A stretch of DNA of 64,000 nt. Origin: Candidatus Poseidoniaceae archaeon (lineage in GTDB: Archaea; Thermoplasmatota; Poseidoniia; Poseidoniales; Poseidoniaceae). The translations under genes and the position numbers were made by a program. Below, piece after piece: positions 8,601 to 18,382 of this stretch. The notes below the pieces were generated by a model. It saw only the letters and a list, made by a program, of their open reading frames with translations. It was not told the DNA's origin and ran no database searches. Numbering within the stretch: position 1 is the stretch's first letter; each line of letters opens with the position of its first letter. The stretch spans positions 423,510 to 487,509 of the forward strand of contig CASIAI010000001.1 in the NCBI GenBank assembly GCA_949372655.1. The letters are read 5' to 3'.

Positions 8601-10487
8601 ATGGCAGGGGTTAATTCTGGTGTGGATAAAGAAATCCTAGTCGCAGAAATTGTCTCTGAAACTAACTCAAGTAGAAGAGATTTGAACTTCTCTGCTATTT
8701 CTACTATCGCTGTAGCCATCGTTTTCATACTGCTGGCGATGACTTTTGGTGAGGCGGTTTTCAATAGCATTGACGCTGAAGAAGAATATGAATGGTGGCA
8801 GACTCCACTGCAACTACGTCATGAAATGGATTTACCAATGGATACAATGCGTGCCCAATTACCAGTAAATGGAACTTATGAAGCACTACCATTCACCGAA
8901 TATTTTGTTGAAGTAGACCTACCTACAAGTGAACAAGATGCTGGTGTCCCTGGAGATGCTTTGATGCATGTTGCTCTGTGGCTACCCGATGTTCCTGAAG
9001 GAACAACTGTTCCGGTAATCATGACCATACACCCATACTATGACTTTGGTGGAGAAGGAATAGTTGGAGATGATTCATCGCCAAATACCGTGCCAGATGG
9101 TGGAGTTGGAAAGTGGGTGTATGATACCTTTGTACCTCATGGTTATGCTTTAGCCCAAGCTTCTACATTTGGAACTGGACAATCAACTCACTGCCAAGAT
9201 GTCAAAGGCTTGGGCGAACAGACAGGGATTCAAGCGGTTGTAGAATGGCTTGGAGAACAAGAATGGTCTAATGGCAATGTTGGCCTAATGGGTAAATCAT
9301 ATGCAGGTACAACCAATTGGGAGGCTGCTCAACAACCTTCGGATTATCTCAAAACAATAGTTCCGATCTCAGGGTCGATAGGTGTTCAAGAAATGTTCTA
9401 TCGTAATGGCTCTTCAGAAAGCCGAGCAATGTTGTATGATGCCCTTTATGAAGGCGCTACAACCGATGCTGGAACCGATGATATGAGGATGTGTTCAGAT
9501 GACCTAATTGGGCCACTTAACCCGTTTTCTACTTGGGCTGGAGCTGAATTTGGTGGTGCTGAGTGGAACGATTATTGGGAGGAGCGAAGACACCTTCCGG
9601 ATGTTCTAGAGAATTATCGAGGGAGTGTCTATCTTGTATGGGGTCTTCAGGATTGGAATGTCGACCCATACCATGCTTTTCCAACCTATCAACTGTTGAG
9701 AGATGCTGGAATTAATGCACGTGCAATATCTGGCCAATGGGCACATAATTATCCAGACCAACCAGATAGACATAGTGAATTAGAATCAGGATACGGCAAA
9801 GAAGCATATCCAAATATGAGTCGAATGGATTGGGCTGTTGAGTTATATGAATGGTTCAACTATTATCTCAAAGATATAGGAGAAGAACCTGAACCAATGG
9901 TACAAATTCAAACAAATGATGGAAGATGGCATGTTGAAGAAACATGGCCTCCAGAAGATATGACATGGCTATTACAAGACATTTCAAGTGACTGGAATGG
10001 TGCGAGTGGAACTGTAAACGGACTTGGCTCTTCAGTGACAATTACTAGTGGAATATTTGAAAATGAAACTCATATTTCTGGATTACCTACTCTACATCTT
10101 GATGTTACAACTCAAGCATGTCAAGGTGGACAAATATTTGCTACTATGTTTGATGATACTGCTAACCTGAGACTTGGACACGCTACTATGGACATAAGAT
10201 ATCGAGATGGTGGTTATACGGCAAAAGCAACCGCTCCAGTAAGTCAATACACTATGCTGATGGAGTTTAATCCACTAGATATTGTAATCCCTGCTGGGCA
10301 CTCTCTAAGAATTGAATTAACCGAAACTGGAGAAGATTATCTACCAAGCCCTTGTGCAACAAATCCCTTAGGTGGGCTTACGATAAATGGTGGTGTAATA
10401 GGACTTCCAATAATAGACCGTTCTCCATCTCATGAGGCTTGGTTTGAGGCTCCTCACTGGTGGGACCAACAGCCAATTCCAGCATAA
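8601..10487 (+). CDS. CocE/NonD-type (X-Pro dipeptidyl-peptidase, S15-like) serine hydrolase
   Basis: A 628-residue protein with a single N-terminal transmembrane helix (about residues 33-52, AISTIAVAIVFILLAM), so the enzyme is probably exported and anchored. The hydrolase core shows GKSYAGTT with the nucleophile Ser near residue 232, an acid residue in WGLQDWNVDP near 350 and the base in GQWAHNYPDQ near 381. The C-terminal half (from about 460) is the jelly-roll domain of the CocE/X-Pro dipeptidyl-peptidase group, containing the typical late motif IPAGHSLRIELT. Family members cleave Xaa-Pro dipeptides, cephalosporin esters, cocaine or other acyl substrates, so the exact activity is open. It is transcribed divergently from the cyclophilin gene across an 80-bp promoter region. 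Confidence 0.9.
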   Translation: MAGVNSGVDKEILVAEIVSETNSSRRDLNFSAISTIAVAIVFILLAMTFGEAVFNSIDAEEEYEWWQTPLQLRHEMDLPMDTMRAQLPVNGTYEALPFTEYFVEVDLPTSEQDAGVPGDALMHVALWLPDVPEGTTVPVIMTIHPYYDFGGEGIVGDDSSPNTVPDGGVGKWVYDTFVPHGYALAQASTFGTGQSTHCQDVKGLGEQTGIQAVVEWLGEQEWSNGNVGLMGKSYAGTTNWEAAQQPSDYLKTIVPISGSIGVQEMFYRNGSSESRAMLYDALYEGATTDAGTDDMRMCSDDLIGPLNPFSTWAGAEFGGAEWNDYWEERRHLPDVLENYRGSVYLVWGLQDWNVDPYHAFPTYQLLRDAGINARAISGQWAHNYPDQPDRHSELESGYGKEAYPNMSRMDWAVELYEWFNYYLKDIGEEPEPMVQIQTNDGRWHVEETWPPEDMTWLLQDISSDWNGASGTVNGLGSSVTITSGIFENETHISGLPTLHLDVTTQACQGGQIFATMFDDTANLRLGHATMDIRYRDGGYTAKATAPVSQYTMLMEFNPLDIVIPAGHSLRIELTETGEDYLPSPCATNPLGGLTINGGVIGLPIIDRSPSHEAWFEAPHWWDQQPIPA

Positions 10488-10533
10488 TCTACCATTTAGG
10501 CAGGATTATATGATACTAATATGACGGAAAGTC

Positions 10534-11373
10534 ATGCACACAGTTGGTAAAGTTTTCATGGCTATTGGACTAGTAATTCTCATTGTTGGTGGGGTTCTCC
10601 TTGCAGTCGGTAGTAATAATATCGATGAAGGCGTAGAATCTTTGGAAGAAGATGAATGGGCATTAGAAGGGGTAACAGCGGGAACTGTAGAGATTATTGA
10701 TGATGACGGTGATGGTGAAATTGGTTTCACTATCTTCATTAAAGGTACATATGAAGATTCTAATGATGACGGAGTTTGGGATTTCTGTGAAGGATTCGAT
10801 CAAAGCGAAGGACAAACAGATTTTACTACCACTCATTCAGAAGATACAACCAATAGTTTCGTCTATGCATGTTCCACTGATTGGGACTGGGAAAACGAAC
10901 GTCAAGAAGGTTCTAAGATTCTCGTCAAGATTGGAGATAGTGCATATGAATATACAAATGGTACGGCAACGGTCACTTGTGCATCTGCCTGTTGGGTTCA
11001 ATATGATGATAAAGTGCTAGATGACGTTCTTGCTGATATTGGACAAGCAGCAGGTGGAATCTTACAAGGTTTAGGCGGAGGAATGCTACTATGTTGTGGT
11101 GGTGTTTTGTTAGTCTTTGGTTTAATTTTAGGACTTACAGTTGGCGAAAGTGGACAGAAAATTACAGTCATCCAAAATGGTGGAATGCCAATGGGTGGAC
11201 AAATGATGCAGGGTGGTCAAATGGTGCAAGGTGGTCAAATGGTGCAACAAACAACTATGCAGCAACCTGTTTACCAACAGGTTGCTCAAACACCGGTTCA
11301 GCCTCAAACTACAATGCAGCAACCTGCTGAGCAAACAGTTTGGGAACAAAAGTCTCCAGAAAATCCATTCTGA
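10534..11373 (+). CDS. Two-helix membrane protein with Gln/Met-rich tail, unknown function
   Basis: A 279-residue protein without a recognised family. Hydrophobic helices lie at about residues 5-26 and 180-205. Between them is an acidic segment with an EF-hand-like acidic run (DDDGDGEIGF) and three or four cysteines in what should be the exterior domain. After the second helix a low-complexity tail repeats GGQMVQ and then QQ/QP units. At DNA level an 18-base unit encoding GGQMVQ is repeated around 11206-11247. The general plan (two helices flanking a small exterior domain, then a Gln-rich cytosolic tail) recurs in the 142-residue protein at 26845, which has its Gln-rich part at the N terminus. 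It converges with the Sco1-like gene. Confidence 0.75.
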   Translation: MHTVGKVFMAIGLVILIVGGVLLAVGSNNIDEGVESLEEDEWALEGVTAGTVEIIDDDGDGEIGFTIFIKGTYEDSNDDGVWDFCEGFDQSEGQTDFTTTHSEDTTNSFVYACSTDWDWENERQEGSKILVKIGDSAYEYTNGTATVTCASACWVQYDDKVLDDVLADIGQAAGGILQGLGGGMLLCCGGVLLVFGLILGLTVGESGQKITVIQNGGMPMGGQMMQGGQMVQGGQMVQQTTMQQPVYQQVAQTPVQPQTTMQQPAEQTVWEQKSPENPF

Positions 11374-11387
11374 ACAAATACTGTTGA

Positions 11388-12044
11388 TCAATAACCACTT
11401 GATGGTTCTTTGAGTAGTGTGTCTATATCATCTTTGATACCATCTACATCCCAGTTGCTTTCATCCCAACTTACCCGTTGCAATCCTTGCTTGTCAACTA
11501 TTACAATTCCATTGGTATGTTCTATTGAATAGTAAACTGTGTGCCCTCGCCCACTGACACTGGTACTATTTTCAGATTCGGTTAGTACAACACCAATCTC
11601 AAACTCAGTCCAAATTTGTTCTATCTCAGATAGATTTTCATCATTAAGAAATTCGATAGTTAAGTGTGGCCATGAAACATTAAAGAAATTCATGTAATCC
11701 TCTAGAGAACTTGATGCATCCCTCCAAGGATCTACAGTAATTGAAATAATACTCAAATTAATCCCAATTTGTGATTCATACTCCTGATATATTTGTTTTA
11801 AATCTGATGTCATAGTAGGGCAATGGTCAGGACAATTGGTATAGAAAAAGTTGAACAAAATTACTTCACCGTCTAAATTACTTGAATTGAAATATGAAGC
11901 ATTAGAGTCAGTCAGATTAAATGGAGAATAGCCATCACTGCCGTCTAAATCATTTCCTTCAAAGATATCTTTTTCAAGCGATGACGTACAACCCGATGTG
12001 GTCAATATCAAGCATACAAAAAATAGCGACAATAATCGCTTCAT
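11388..12044 (-). CDS. Sco1/SenC/PrrC-family copper-binding lipoprotein
   Basis: A 218-residue thioredoxin-fold protein. The N terminus is a lipoprotein-type signal with a lipobox-like LTTSGC. The Sco1 copper site is present: FFYTNCPDHCPTMTSDL has the CxxxC pair and GHTVYYSIEHTNGIVIVD supplies the conserved downstream His. Sco proteins deliver copper to the CuA centre of cytochrome oxidase or act as thiol-disulfide factors outside the membrane. An oxidase is not in this window, but the function suits an aerobic archaeon. The start is 10 bases from the end of the next upstream gene on the same strand (12054), so the two may be co-transcribed. Confidence 0.88.
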   Translation of the reverse strand: MKRLLSLFFVCLILTTSGCTSSLEKDIFEGNDLDGSDGYSPFNLTDSNASYFNSSNLDGEVILFNFFYTNCPDHCPTMTSDLKQIYQEYESQIGINLSIISITVDPWRDASSSLEDYMNFFNVSWPHLTIEFLNDENLSEIEQIWTEFEIGVVLTESENSTSVSGRGHTVYYSIEHTNGIVIVDKQGLQRVSWDESNWDVDGIKDDIDTLLKEPSSGY

Positions 12045-12053
12045 AGTAAGTCC

Positions 12054-14957
12054 TCAACTACGATGTTTTCTTATGAATACAAGAGAGATAATAGCGAGTA
12101 AAATCCAAGTTGTATCCCAAATTATATCTGAAATTTCAAACGAGTGACTTTTCTCATACAGTACTTCTGGCATATGTGAGTAGATTGTCTGGGTAGACAT
12201 TCCACCAGGTCCACCGCCGCCTTGACCGCCACCACCATTCGAATTGGTGTCAGCAATGCCATGGTAACATAACTGGAAATAAGGGAAACCAATCATCGGA
12301 ACTGTATCTCCATTGGTATCAACAACCGTTGTTGTAGAACCGCTGAGAGGTGTTGAAACATAGTAATAAGTTCCTTGAGGATATTCTGGGGTTGGACCAA
12401 ATCGGCCATTACATTCATCCAAATCTCCTAGACCTGCCACATAATTCCAATCATCAATTCCATTATAGCCTTGGTCTCCACCATCATTGGTACGCTCTAC
12501 TTGGTAAGATGATTTCATTCCCTTGACTACTCCATTATCATCCCAAGTATACATCCCGTATATTGGATAACCATCAAATGACCATCCTATAATCGGTGAA
12601 TGTTGGGTAGAATCGATTAATGTCCAATCATAGTCTTTCATTGTTTGGCCTGCTTCTGGTTCCCAATATTGACACATAGCATCCCAGTGGTAATGAACAC
12701 CAGTAGGCCCTGAATGCGCACCACAATATCCTAGATCTATGGGTTGTCTATCTTCATCGAAATAAAAGAAATCCAAAGCAACAGCATCTCCACCAGGACC
12801 TTCTTCTGGCCCAAATATTGGAACGCCATTAGCAGCTATTGCCACATTCCCTCTATCAGGTGCACATTCCCATCTAGCATTAGATGCTGGGCAGTTAGCC
12901 GAATTATGGCCACCATTTGTATCATTAGTCGGATTTAATGTTATTGACCAAGTGTGTGATTGTACGTCTCCTGGGCCGAATGTTGACATCCAATCATGGT
13001 TCGGAATACCATTCGAATTTACATTCATAGTATTGGATGATACCGAAACTGAAACGGCGCATTGGAACCAAGGACCTGAGCCTCCACCGCCACCTTCTTG
13101 TCCATCGCCTCTATTATTTGCATTGTAATTATTTCCATCACCATTATCGTCTTTTACCCAAGGTCCATTTCCATCTTGACAGTACCAAGAATCGGTCGGG
13201 TCATAGGGTTCAATTCCTTCGCGAATAAAAGTAATAATTTGATCGAAATGTTGGTCGCTCTCATACGGTAAGTGATGACCTGCTGTTTGACTATGCAAAT
13301 CTAGCGACCCGGTGAATTTCTGAGCAAGAGCAGGTGCAAGATCTTTGAAGGCTCCATCATTCTCACCCGAGAAAATCATAGCAGGAGTTGAGAACGGTGC
13401 AGCATTATCAATAGTATCCATCAAACCATGATGGGTTGTAGGCAAGTAACCATTGTAAAGCATTACTCTATCGAAAGTGTTCTGAGTATTCGCAAGATAA
13501 ACTGGAATCATTGCCGAACCTTGGGAGTAGCCAATCAAAGCATAAAATGGGCCATTATCTATCACCATTTGATCGAGATAAGAAATCGATAAATCTGCCC
13601 AATCAGGGTCTGTTGTCGGTTCTCCTTTACCACCAGGTGGGTCTTGATACCATACATTGCCACTTTCAGGAGTACTCGCAAATATAATTTCAAATTCAGG
13701 TAGGGCATCAACTAAATCTTGCATTCCTTGTTGTGAAGCCAATCCTGATGCTGAATCCCCTCCACCATGGAGAGCAAGAATTTTCATCGAGGTAGGGTTT
13801 GTTACAACGGTCGAACAACCTACTTCGTTAACCATTTCACCAGCCGGAGTATTAGGACATTGGTCAAGGTCATCTGTAACGCCGTCGCCGTCGGTATCTC
13901 TTTGCGAATCTGAGCAACCAACAGAATCTACTATTTCTCCTGCTGGAGTTGTAGGGCAAGTGTCAACTGCATCACTAACTCCATCTCCATCTGCATCCTT
14001 TTGCGACAATGAGCAACCGGTAAAATCAACTGTTTCTCCTTGAGGAGTATTTGGACATTGGTCATTACTATTCATCACACCATCCAAGTCATCATCTGTC
14101 TCTGAGTCTGAGCAACCAGTATCATAAACAGGTTCACCTGGCGGAGTTGAATCACATTGGTCTTCATCATCAAGTATACCATCTAAATCAGCATCACCAG
14201 CAGGTTCAGGAGGAACTGGTAAAATCACGTCAATCATTGAAGAAGAAACTGAAAATAACCCACAAGTAGCAAAAATTGTTCCATTCGCATTTACCACATC
14301 AGTATCCATTTCCATAAAATAAGAGCCTGTAGAATTATCCATCACTCCAATAACATCAAGTGTTGGGCTCTGATATTTTGGTCTATATTCTACAGAACAT
14401 GTTTCAGAGAATCTGTGAATCAAGACTCCACTTAATGCGCCAATTGAACTGTTTTCATCTGGCTCATCCCACAAGAAAGTAATTACAACAGTATTTTCTT
14501 GTGGTGCAATAATTTCCATTTCATTTACTGTAAGATTACTAGTTTGACCTGATGCATCACTAACAAACGACTTGACAAACCACTCTCCTGGATTGGAAAC
14601 TGCTAGTTCTGTACTCCAAGAACCATCTGATAAAACTGAAGTATTGAACGAATCAATTATAGTAACTAAATTCGAATCTAAGACTTCTATACTCACAATA
14701 CAAGTTGTAGGAGATTCGTCCGTAACAAATCCTGCAAGGGTTATATTTTCACCATCCCATGATTTAGAATAATTATTGAAAAGAAGGATTGGAAATTCAT
14801 CTATTGTTGGACTCAAATCAGATTGTTCTGTCGTTGAATCAGAATCATCTTTGCCATCATCATCTTGCTTTATATCGTCAGCAACCAGTGTTAAGAATCC
14901 GCCCCCAATAAGGATAAACGCAAGTATCCCTGTGAGCAAGGTTGTTTTACCATCCAT
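12054..14957 (-). CDS. Membrane-anchored fusion: Ca-binding repeats, serine hydrolase domain and YHYH domain
   Basis: A 967-residue multi-domain exported protein. A transmembrane/signal helix at 8-26 is followed by beta-rich domains. Four Asp-rich thrombospondin type 3-like repeats (D-DGV-D--D-CP-TP-GE) lie around 255-385. Next is an alpha/beta hydrolase domain of the FSH1/phospholipase-like type: ALHGGGDSASG near 392, nucleophile in GYSQGSAM near 475, SGENDGAF and a late GHHLPYES. A Gly-rich linker leads into a YHYH domain with GVHYHWDAMC near 755 and GWSFDGYPIYGMY near 797. A C-terminal transmembrane helix and a short basic tail complete it. YHYH proteins are secreted and of unknown function. 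The combination suggests a cell-surface hydrolase with a substrate- or metal-binding partner domain. Gene order suggests co-transcription with the Sco1-like gene. Confidence 0.85.
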   Translation of the reverse strand: MDGKTTLLTGILAFILIGGGFLTLVADDIKQDDDGKDDSDSTTEQSDLSPTIDEFPILLFNNYSKSWDGENITLAGFVTDESPTTCIVSIEVLDSNLVTIIDSFNTSVLSDGSWSTELAVSNPGEWFVKSFVSDASGQTSNLTVNEMEIIAPQENTVVITFLWDEPDENSSIGALSGVLIHRFSETCSVEYRPKYQSPTLDVIGVMDNSTGSYFMEMDTDVVNANGTIFATCGLFSVSSSMIDVILPVPPEPAGDADLDGILDDEDQCDSTPPGEPVYDTGCSDSETDDDLDGVMNSNDQCPNTPQGETVDFTGCSLSQKDADGDGVSDAVDTCPTTPAGEIVDSVGCSDSQRDTDGDGVTDDLDQCPNTPAGEMVNEVGCSTVVTNPTSMKILALHGGGDSASGLASQQGMQDLVDALPEFEIIFASTPESGNVWYQDPPGGKGEPTTDPDWADLSISYLDQMVIDNGPFYALIGYSQGSAMIPVYLANTQNTFDRVMLYNGYLPTTHHGLMDTIDNAAPFSTPAMIFSGENDGAFKDLAPALAQKFTGSLDLHSQTAGHHLPYESDQHFDQIITFIREGIEPYDPTDSWYCQDGNGPWVKDDNGDGNNYNANNRGDGQEGGGGGSGPWFQCAVSVSVSSNTMNVNSNGIPNHDWMSTFGPGDVQSHTWSITLNPTNDTNGGHNSANCPASNARWECAPDRGNVAIAANGVPIFGPEEGPGGDAVALDFFYFDEDRQPIDLGYCGAHSGPTGVHYHWDAMCQYWEPEAGQTMKDYDWTLIDSTQHSPIIGWSFDGYPIYGMYTWDDNGVVKGMKSSYQVERTNDGGDQGYNGIDDWNYVAGLGDLDECNGRFGPTPEYPQGTYYYVSTPLSGSTTTVVDTNGDTVPMIGFPYFQLCYHGIADTNSNGGGGQGGGGPGGMSTQTIYSHMPEVLYEKSHSFEISDIIWDTTWILLAIISLVFIRKHRS

Positions 14958-14993
14958 AGATAAAGGTAATATTACAAGGGATATAATATATCT

Positions 14994-15464
14994 CTAATCA
15001 TGATTTATCAGTCTATCATTTACTTCCAATTTGAAATTATTAGAATCCCAAGTTGTGATTATTCCCAATAAGAATCCTAAAGGAGCAACCATCATCGAGA
15101 GGATTAGTATCGGAGTTGAGACATAAATGGGCCTATCCAAATTAATCATTCTTTGCCAAATATATCTACCAGCCAAAATATCAAAGGCCAAGAAATGAAG
15201 CCACCCAATTAGTATTACCTCATCTTCTTGAAAGAACTCTATGACCAATTCTGGGGTCGGCATTTCGCTACCTAGCGTGATGAAAATATCTAGTAGATTT
15301 GGTATAACCAATATTGCATATGGTATCAATAAAGGAAGAATACATATCCGTATATCATTCATCACTTTTGCAGTAATATCGTGTTTGGGTAAAAACCACA
15401 TTAAACTCCAAAGAGGGATTATCCAGATTGAGGAGAACCAAAACATCATTTCTACGAGTTGCAT
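14994..15464 (-). CDS. ABA4-like (DUF4281) four-helix membrane protein
   Basis: The reading frame stays open further upstream, but the credible start is the ATG at 15464. It overlaps the TAA stop of the exporter gene by one base (TAATG), implying translational coupling, and gives a 156-residue protein with four hydrophobic helices. The segment WLHFLAFDILAGRYIWQRM followed by a Pro-containing turn and APLGFLLGII matches my recollection of the ABA4/DUF4281 family (LAFDLxxGRW and GPxG motifs). In plants and cyanobacteria this family is linked to xanthophyll (neoxanthin) formation; in other prokaryotes the role is not established. Here it could act with the upstream MMPL-type transporter in lipid or carotenoid handling, which is inference. 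Confidence 0.7.
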   Translation of the reverse strand: MQLVEMMFWFSSIWIIPLWSLMWFLPKHDITAKVMNDIRICILPLLIPYAILVIPNLLDIFITLGSEMPTPELVIEFFQEDEVILIGWLHFLAFDILAGRYIWQRMINLDRPIYVSTPILILSMMVAPLGFLLGIITTWDSNNFKLEVNDRLINHD

Positions 15465-18250
15465 TATTGTCCCTCCATCAGCAATTTCTTTGAATCCCTC
15501 TCTAAAAACGGGGTATAGAATGCAGGAAGCAATATCAAACTTGAAAGAAGAGCTAAAGTAATGGCTACTACGAAAGCCTGTCCAAATAATCGCAGAGGTA
15601 ATAATGCTGAAAGATTTAGTACTGAAAATCCACCTGCAGTGGTTAATGCTGCACCCCACATGGCTCTACCAGTTGTCGCTGATGCATTTTCAACCCAAAC
15701 CTGTTGTCCCCCTGATGGATTATGCTCTACCTCTTCTTCTAATCGAATTGTGAAATGTACTGCATAGTCAACACCCAATCCCAAAGAAAGGGCACCAATA
15801 GTGACAGTTTGTGGATTTATTTGATAACCAGTATATCCCATTATGCCATAAACCCAACCTACAACCATCATCAAAGGAATCCAAGATACGAAGCCTCTAG
15901 CAAATCCTTGTTGCAAATCTTTCTGCCTAATTGTATGAATCGAAACCAGCATTACTAGAATAACAATAGCGACTATTGCTGTTGATTGAATAGATGATGC
16001 TGCAACATCCGAAGTTGTCTGAGCATTTATCAGACTTCTACCACTCAGCCTCAACTCCCCATCATCAGTAAACTGGACTTCAATTAGTTGTAATAATTCA
16101 TTTATTCTAGCATCTAAATCAACGGTTGCTTGCCAATCCAAAGTATTGGCTTGGAAAGATATCAACGTCTGCTGCCCATTGGAATGTAAAATTCCATTTG
16201 TCAAATCTCGACCAGATTCATTATTTAACAACCAATCAGAAAGTGCATTCCAACTATCTGAATTATTGTTGTCAATTCCAGTCATCAATTCGTCGAGTAA
16301 ATTATCTTGTAATCTTGACTCATCTAATACATTCCACAAGCCACTTGGAATACCGTTAGTATCAGGACTTTCACTTATTGCTGCTATTGTTAGATTCCAA
16401 GATTCTCGGCCAGCAGGTGAAATTATATCTCCATCATATACCACATATAGAGGTGAACGGCTACTTTGAAAATCATCTGAAAGCATTATGAAATCAGCCA
16501 CGACTTCTATGCTCGGGTCAAATTGGTCTCTCTGTTCAAATCCAACTTCGAGTTGCTGAAAACCGAAATACATCGGCATCAATAAAATCACTGCGATCAT
16601 ACCAACCTTCCAAGGTTTGGTCGATAATTCTCCTAGACCTTTGGCAATAGGTCCAACTTCGATTTTACTGGCTCTATCTATAGGAATTTTCTTTGGAGGT
16701 ATTAACGTCATCAATGCCGGTAAAGCAGAAATACTGAGTAAGTATATGAAAAATAATCCAATAGCAATTACTGTACCAAAGACTTGAAGGAATGATAGTG
16801 CTGAGAATCTAAAGGAAAGGAAACCCACCATATCCGTAAAAATGGCTATCAACAAGGCTATTGAGGTAAATATTGTACCTCTTCTTATTGCGGTTTTCCT
16901 TGCTTCGAGACTGAAGTCTCTAATCGTCTCTCGGGAAATTTCATCATTCGAATCTGCCACTTTCAGTTCTTCGCGTATCCTTAACACTACGTGTAAGCCA
17001 TAGTCTACACCTATCGCAAGTAACAAAACGGGAATAGAATTCATTGCGGCATTGAACGTCATGTTAACTCCCAAAGCTTGTAACCATCCAGACAATCCAT
17101 AAGTCGCAGCAATAGCAAATATTGTCAATGTCATAACGTATGCTGTTTCTCTTACACTCCTGAAATTAAACCATAAAATTATCGCTAAAAGCATGAATGC
17201 TGAGCCAGTTAAAATTCCAATTTCTTTACCAAGTGTCTCTGTAGAACCAACTCCAAATTGAGAAAAGGAGAAGGTTCGAAGTTCTAAATCTCCTGATGCT
17301 TCTTGTAAATCTTCAAGTAAAAGCGCCGACCAACTATTGATATTTCCTTCTACTATGGCAAATTTATTGGCTTCTAAGCCATATACTTCAGGATCAGAAC
17401 TTACCGCCAATGTAGTGATTACAGAACCTGACATATTCCATGGGTCATCTCTCTCTCCAACTGGAATACTTGATAGCGTAATGGCTCGATAATCAATTGA
17501 TTGTTGTCCCTTGAGTCCATAAAGGTCTGAAATCATAGAATCGAGTCTTTCAGTCATCAAATCCTTTTGAAAATCATTACGAGCGGAATTAAAGCCAAAC
17601 AGAGAATATGTTCTCCAAATTGTTTCATTGATTGAAAGAGTAAGGTTTTCCCCACTATCAAGACGGGATAGCCAGTCATTTGGATCGCCTGGTTGCCATG
17701 CAAGTAATCTTTCAGATGTTACTGGTTCTAATTGTGGAATCAATTTGGCTGTTTCCGTAAGGTTATCTAGAGAAGAATTAAACATAGTGTCATTTGAATT
17801 TCTCAATTCTTCTATAGCTGAAGTAACTTGAGAAATCCATATTTGAGCACTCAATGGGTCTTGGATAGATTGCCATTGTATTACAGAACTGGCCATTCCA
17901 AAATTAGCCTGGGAACCAAATATTGGATATTGATACTCTTTGAAATTAGAATCATTGAGCATCATTGCTTCTGTCAATGCTAACTGTTCCCAGGTATTTT
18001 CAACAAATAGTTCTCCTTCATCCATTTCATCAATAACTCTAACAAAATCTACCGATGCTTGATATTCATCTTCGATCTCATTAAGCAATGTTACAGTCTC
18101 ATTATCAGGGAAAAAACCATCTTCACTATTATCGAAAACTAATTGACTAGCACCAGAAGACAATGCTAAAATTATTACAAAAAGTATTGCCAGAGTAGAC
18201 TTTGGTTTGTCAACGCTTCTACTTGTCAACAAAAAAAATGGATTTCTCAT
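15464..18250 (-). CDS. MMPL/RND-superfamily exporter
   Basis: A 928-residue membrane protein with the duplicated RND layout: one helix, a large exterior domain, a bundle of helices, and then the same again. Each helical bundle carries the MMPL/SSD-like motif, AIGVDYGLHVVLRIREE near residue 413 and GLGVDYAVHFTIRLEEE near 833, with an Asp inside the helix that normally serves proton coupling. The exterior domains are at about 40-330 and 560-740. Archaeal MMPL proteins (often called hydrophobe/amphiphile or sterol-sensing-domain-like exporters) are thought to move lipids or other hydrophobic molecules. The stop overlaps the start of the ABA4-like gene, forming a two-gene operon. An AT-rich CTATAAAC sits 22-26 bases upstream of the ATG on the minus strand. 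Confidence 0.9.
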   Translation of the reverse strand: MRNPFFLLTSRSVDKPKSTLAILFVIILALSSGASQLVFDNSEDGFFPDNETVTLLNEIEDEYQASVDFVRVIDEMDEGELFVENTWEQLALTEAMMLNDSNFKEYQYPIFGSQANFGMASSVIQWQSIQDPLSAQIWISQVTSAIEELRNSNDTMFNSSLDNLTETAKLIPQLEPVTSERLLAWQPGDPNDWLSRLDSGENLTLSINETIWRTYSLFGFNSARNDFQKDLMTERLDSMISDLYGLKGQQSIDYRAITLSSIPVGERDDPWNMSGSVITTLAVSSDPEVYGLEANKFAIVEGNINSWSALLLEDLQEASGDLELRTFSFSQFGVGSTETLGKEIGILTGSAFMLLAIILWFNFRSVRETAYVMTLTIFAIAATYGLSGWLQALGVNMTFNAAMNSIPVLLLAIGVDYGLHVVLRIREELKVADSNDEISRETIRDFSLEARKTAIRRGTIFTSIALLIAIFTDMVGFLSFRFSALSFLQVFGTVIAIGLFFIYLLSISALPALMTLIPPKKIPIDRASKIEVGPIAKGLGELSTKPWKVGMIAVILLMPMYFGFQQLEVGFEQRDQFDPSIEVVADFIMLSDDFQSSRSPLYVVYDGDIISPAGRESWNLTIAAISESPDTNGIPSGLWNVLDESRLQDNLLDELMTGIDNNNSDSWNALSDWLLNNESGRDLTNGILHSNGQQTLISFQANTLDWQATVDLDARINELLQLIEVQFTDDGELRLSGRSLINAQTTSDVAASSIQSTAIVAIVILVMLVSIHTIRQKDLQQGFARGFVSWIPLMMVVGWVYGIMGYTGYQINPQTVTIGALSLGLGVDYAVHFTIRLEEEVEHNPSGGQQVWVENASATTGRAMWGAALTTAGGFSVLNLSALLPLRLFGQAFVVAITLALLSSLILLPAFYTPFLERDSKKLLMEGQ

Positions 18251-18355
18251 AACTTATTGTCATAATTTGGTGTTTATAGTAATGTGCTATAATCCATGAG
18301 TAAAACGATGTTAAATGTTAATCTGATTTTTGACGAAGCGTAAAAAATACAATAC

Positions 18356-18362
18356 TATATAT
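18356..18362 (+). promoter_or_regulatory. TATA box for a leaderless transcript
   Basis: TATATAT centred 24 bases before the ATG at 18383. In archaea the TATA box lies about 25-27 bases before the transcription start, so the mRNA probably begins at or next to the start codon. The same spacing recurs at several other genes in the window. Confidence 0.65.
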
Positions 18363-18382
18363 CATTTATTTTAGCGAGCAGC

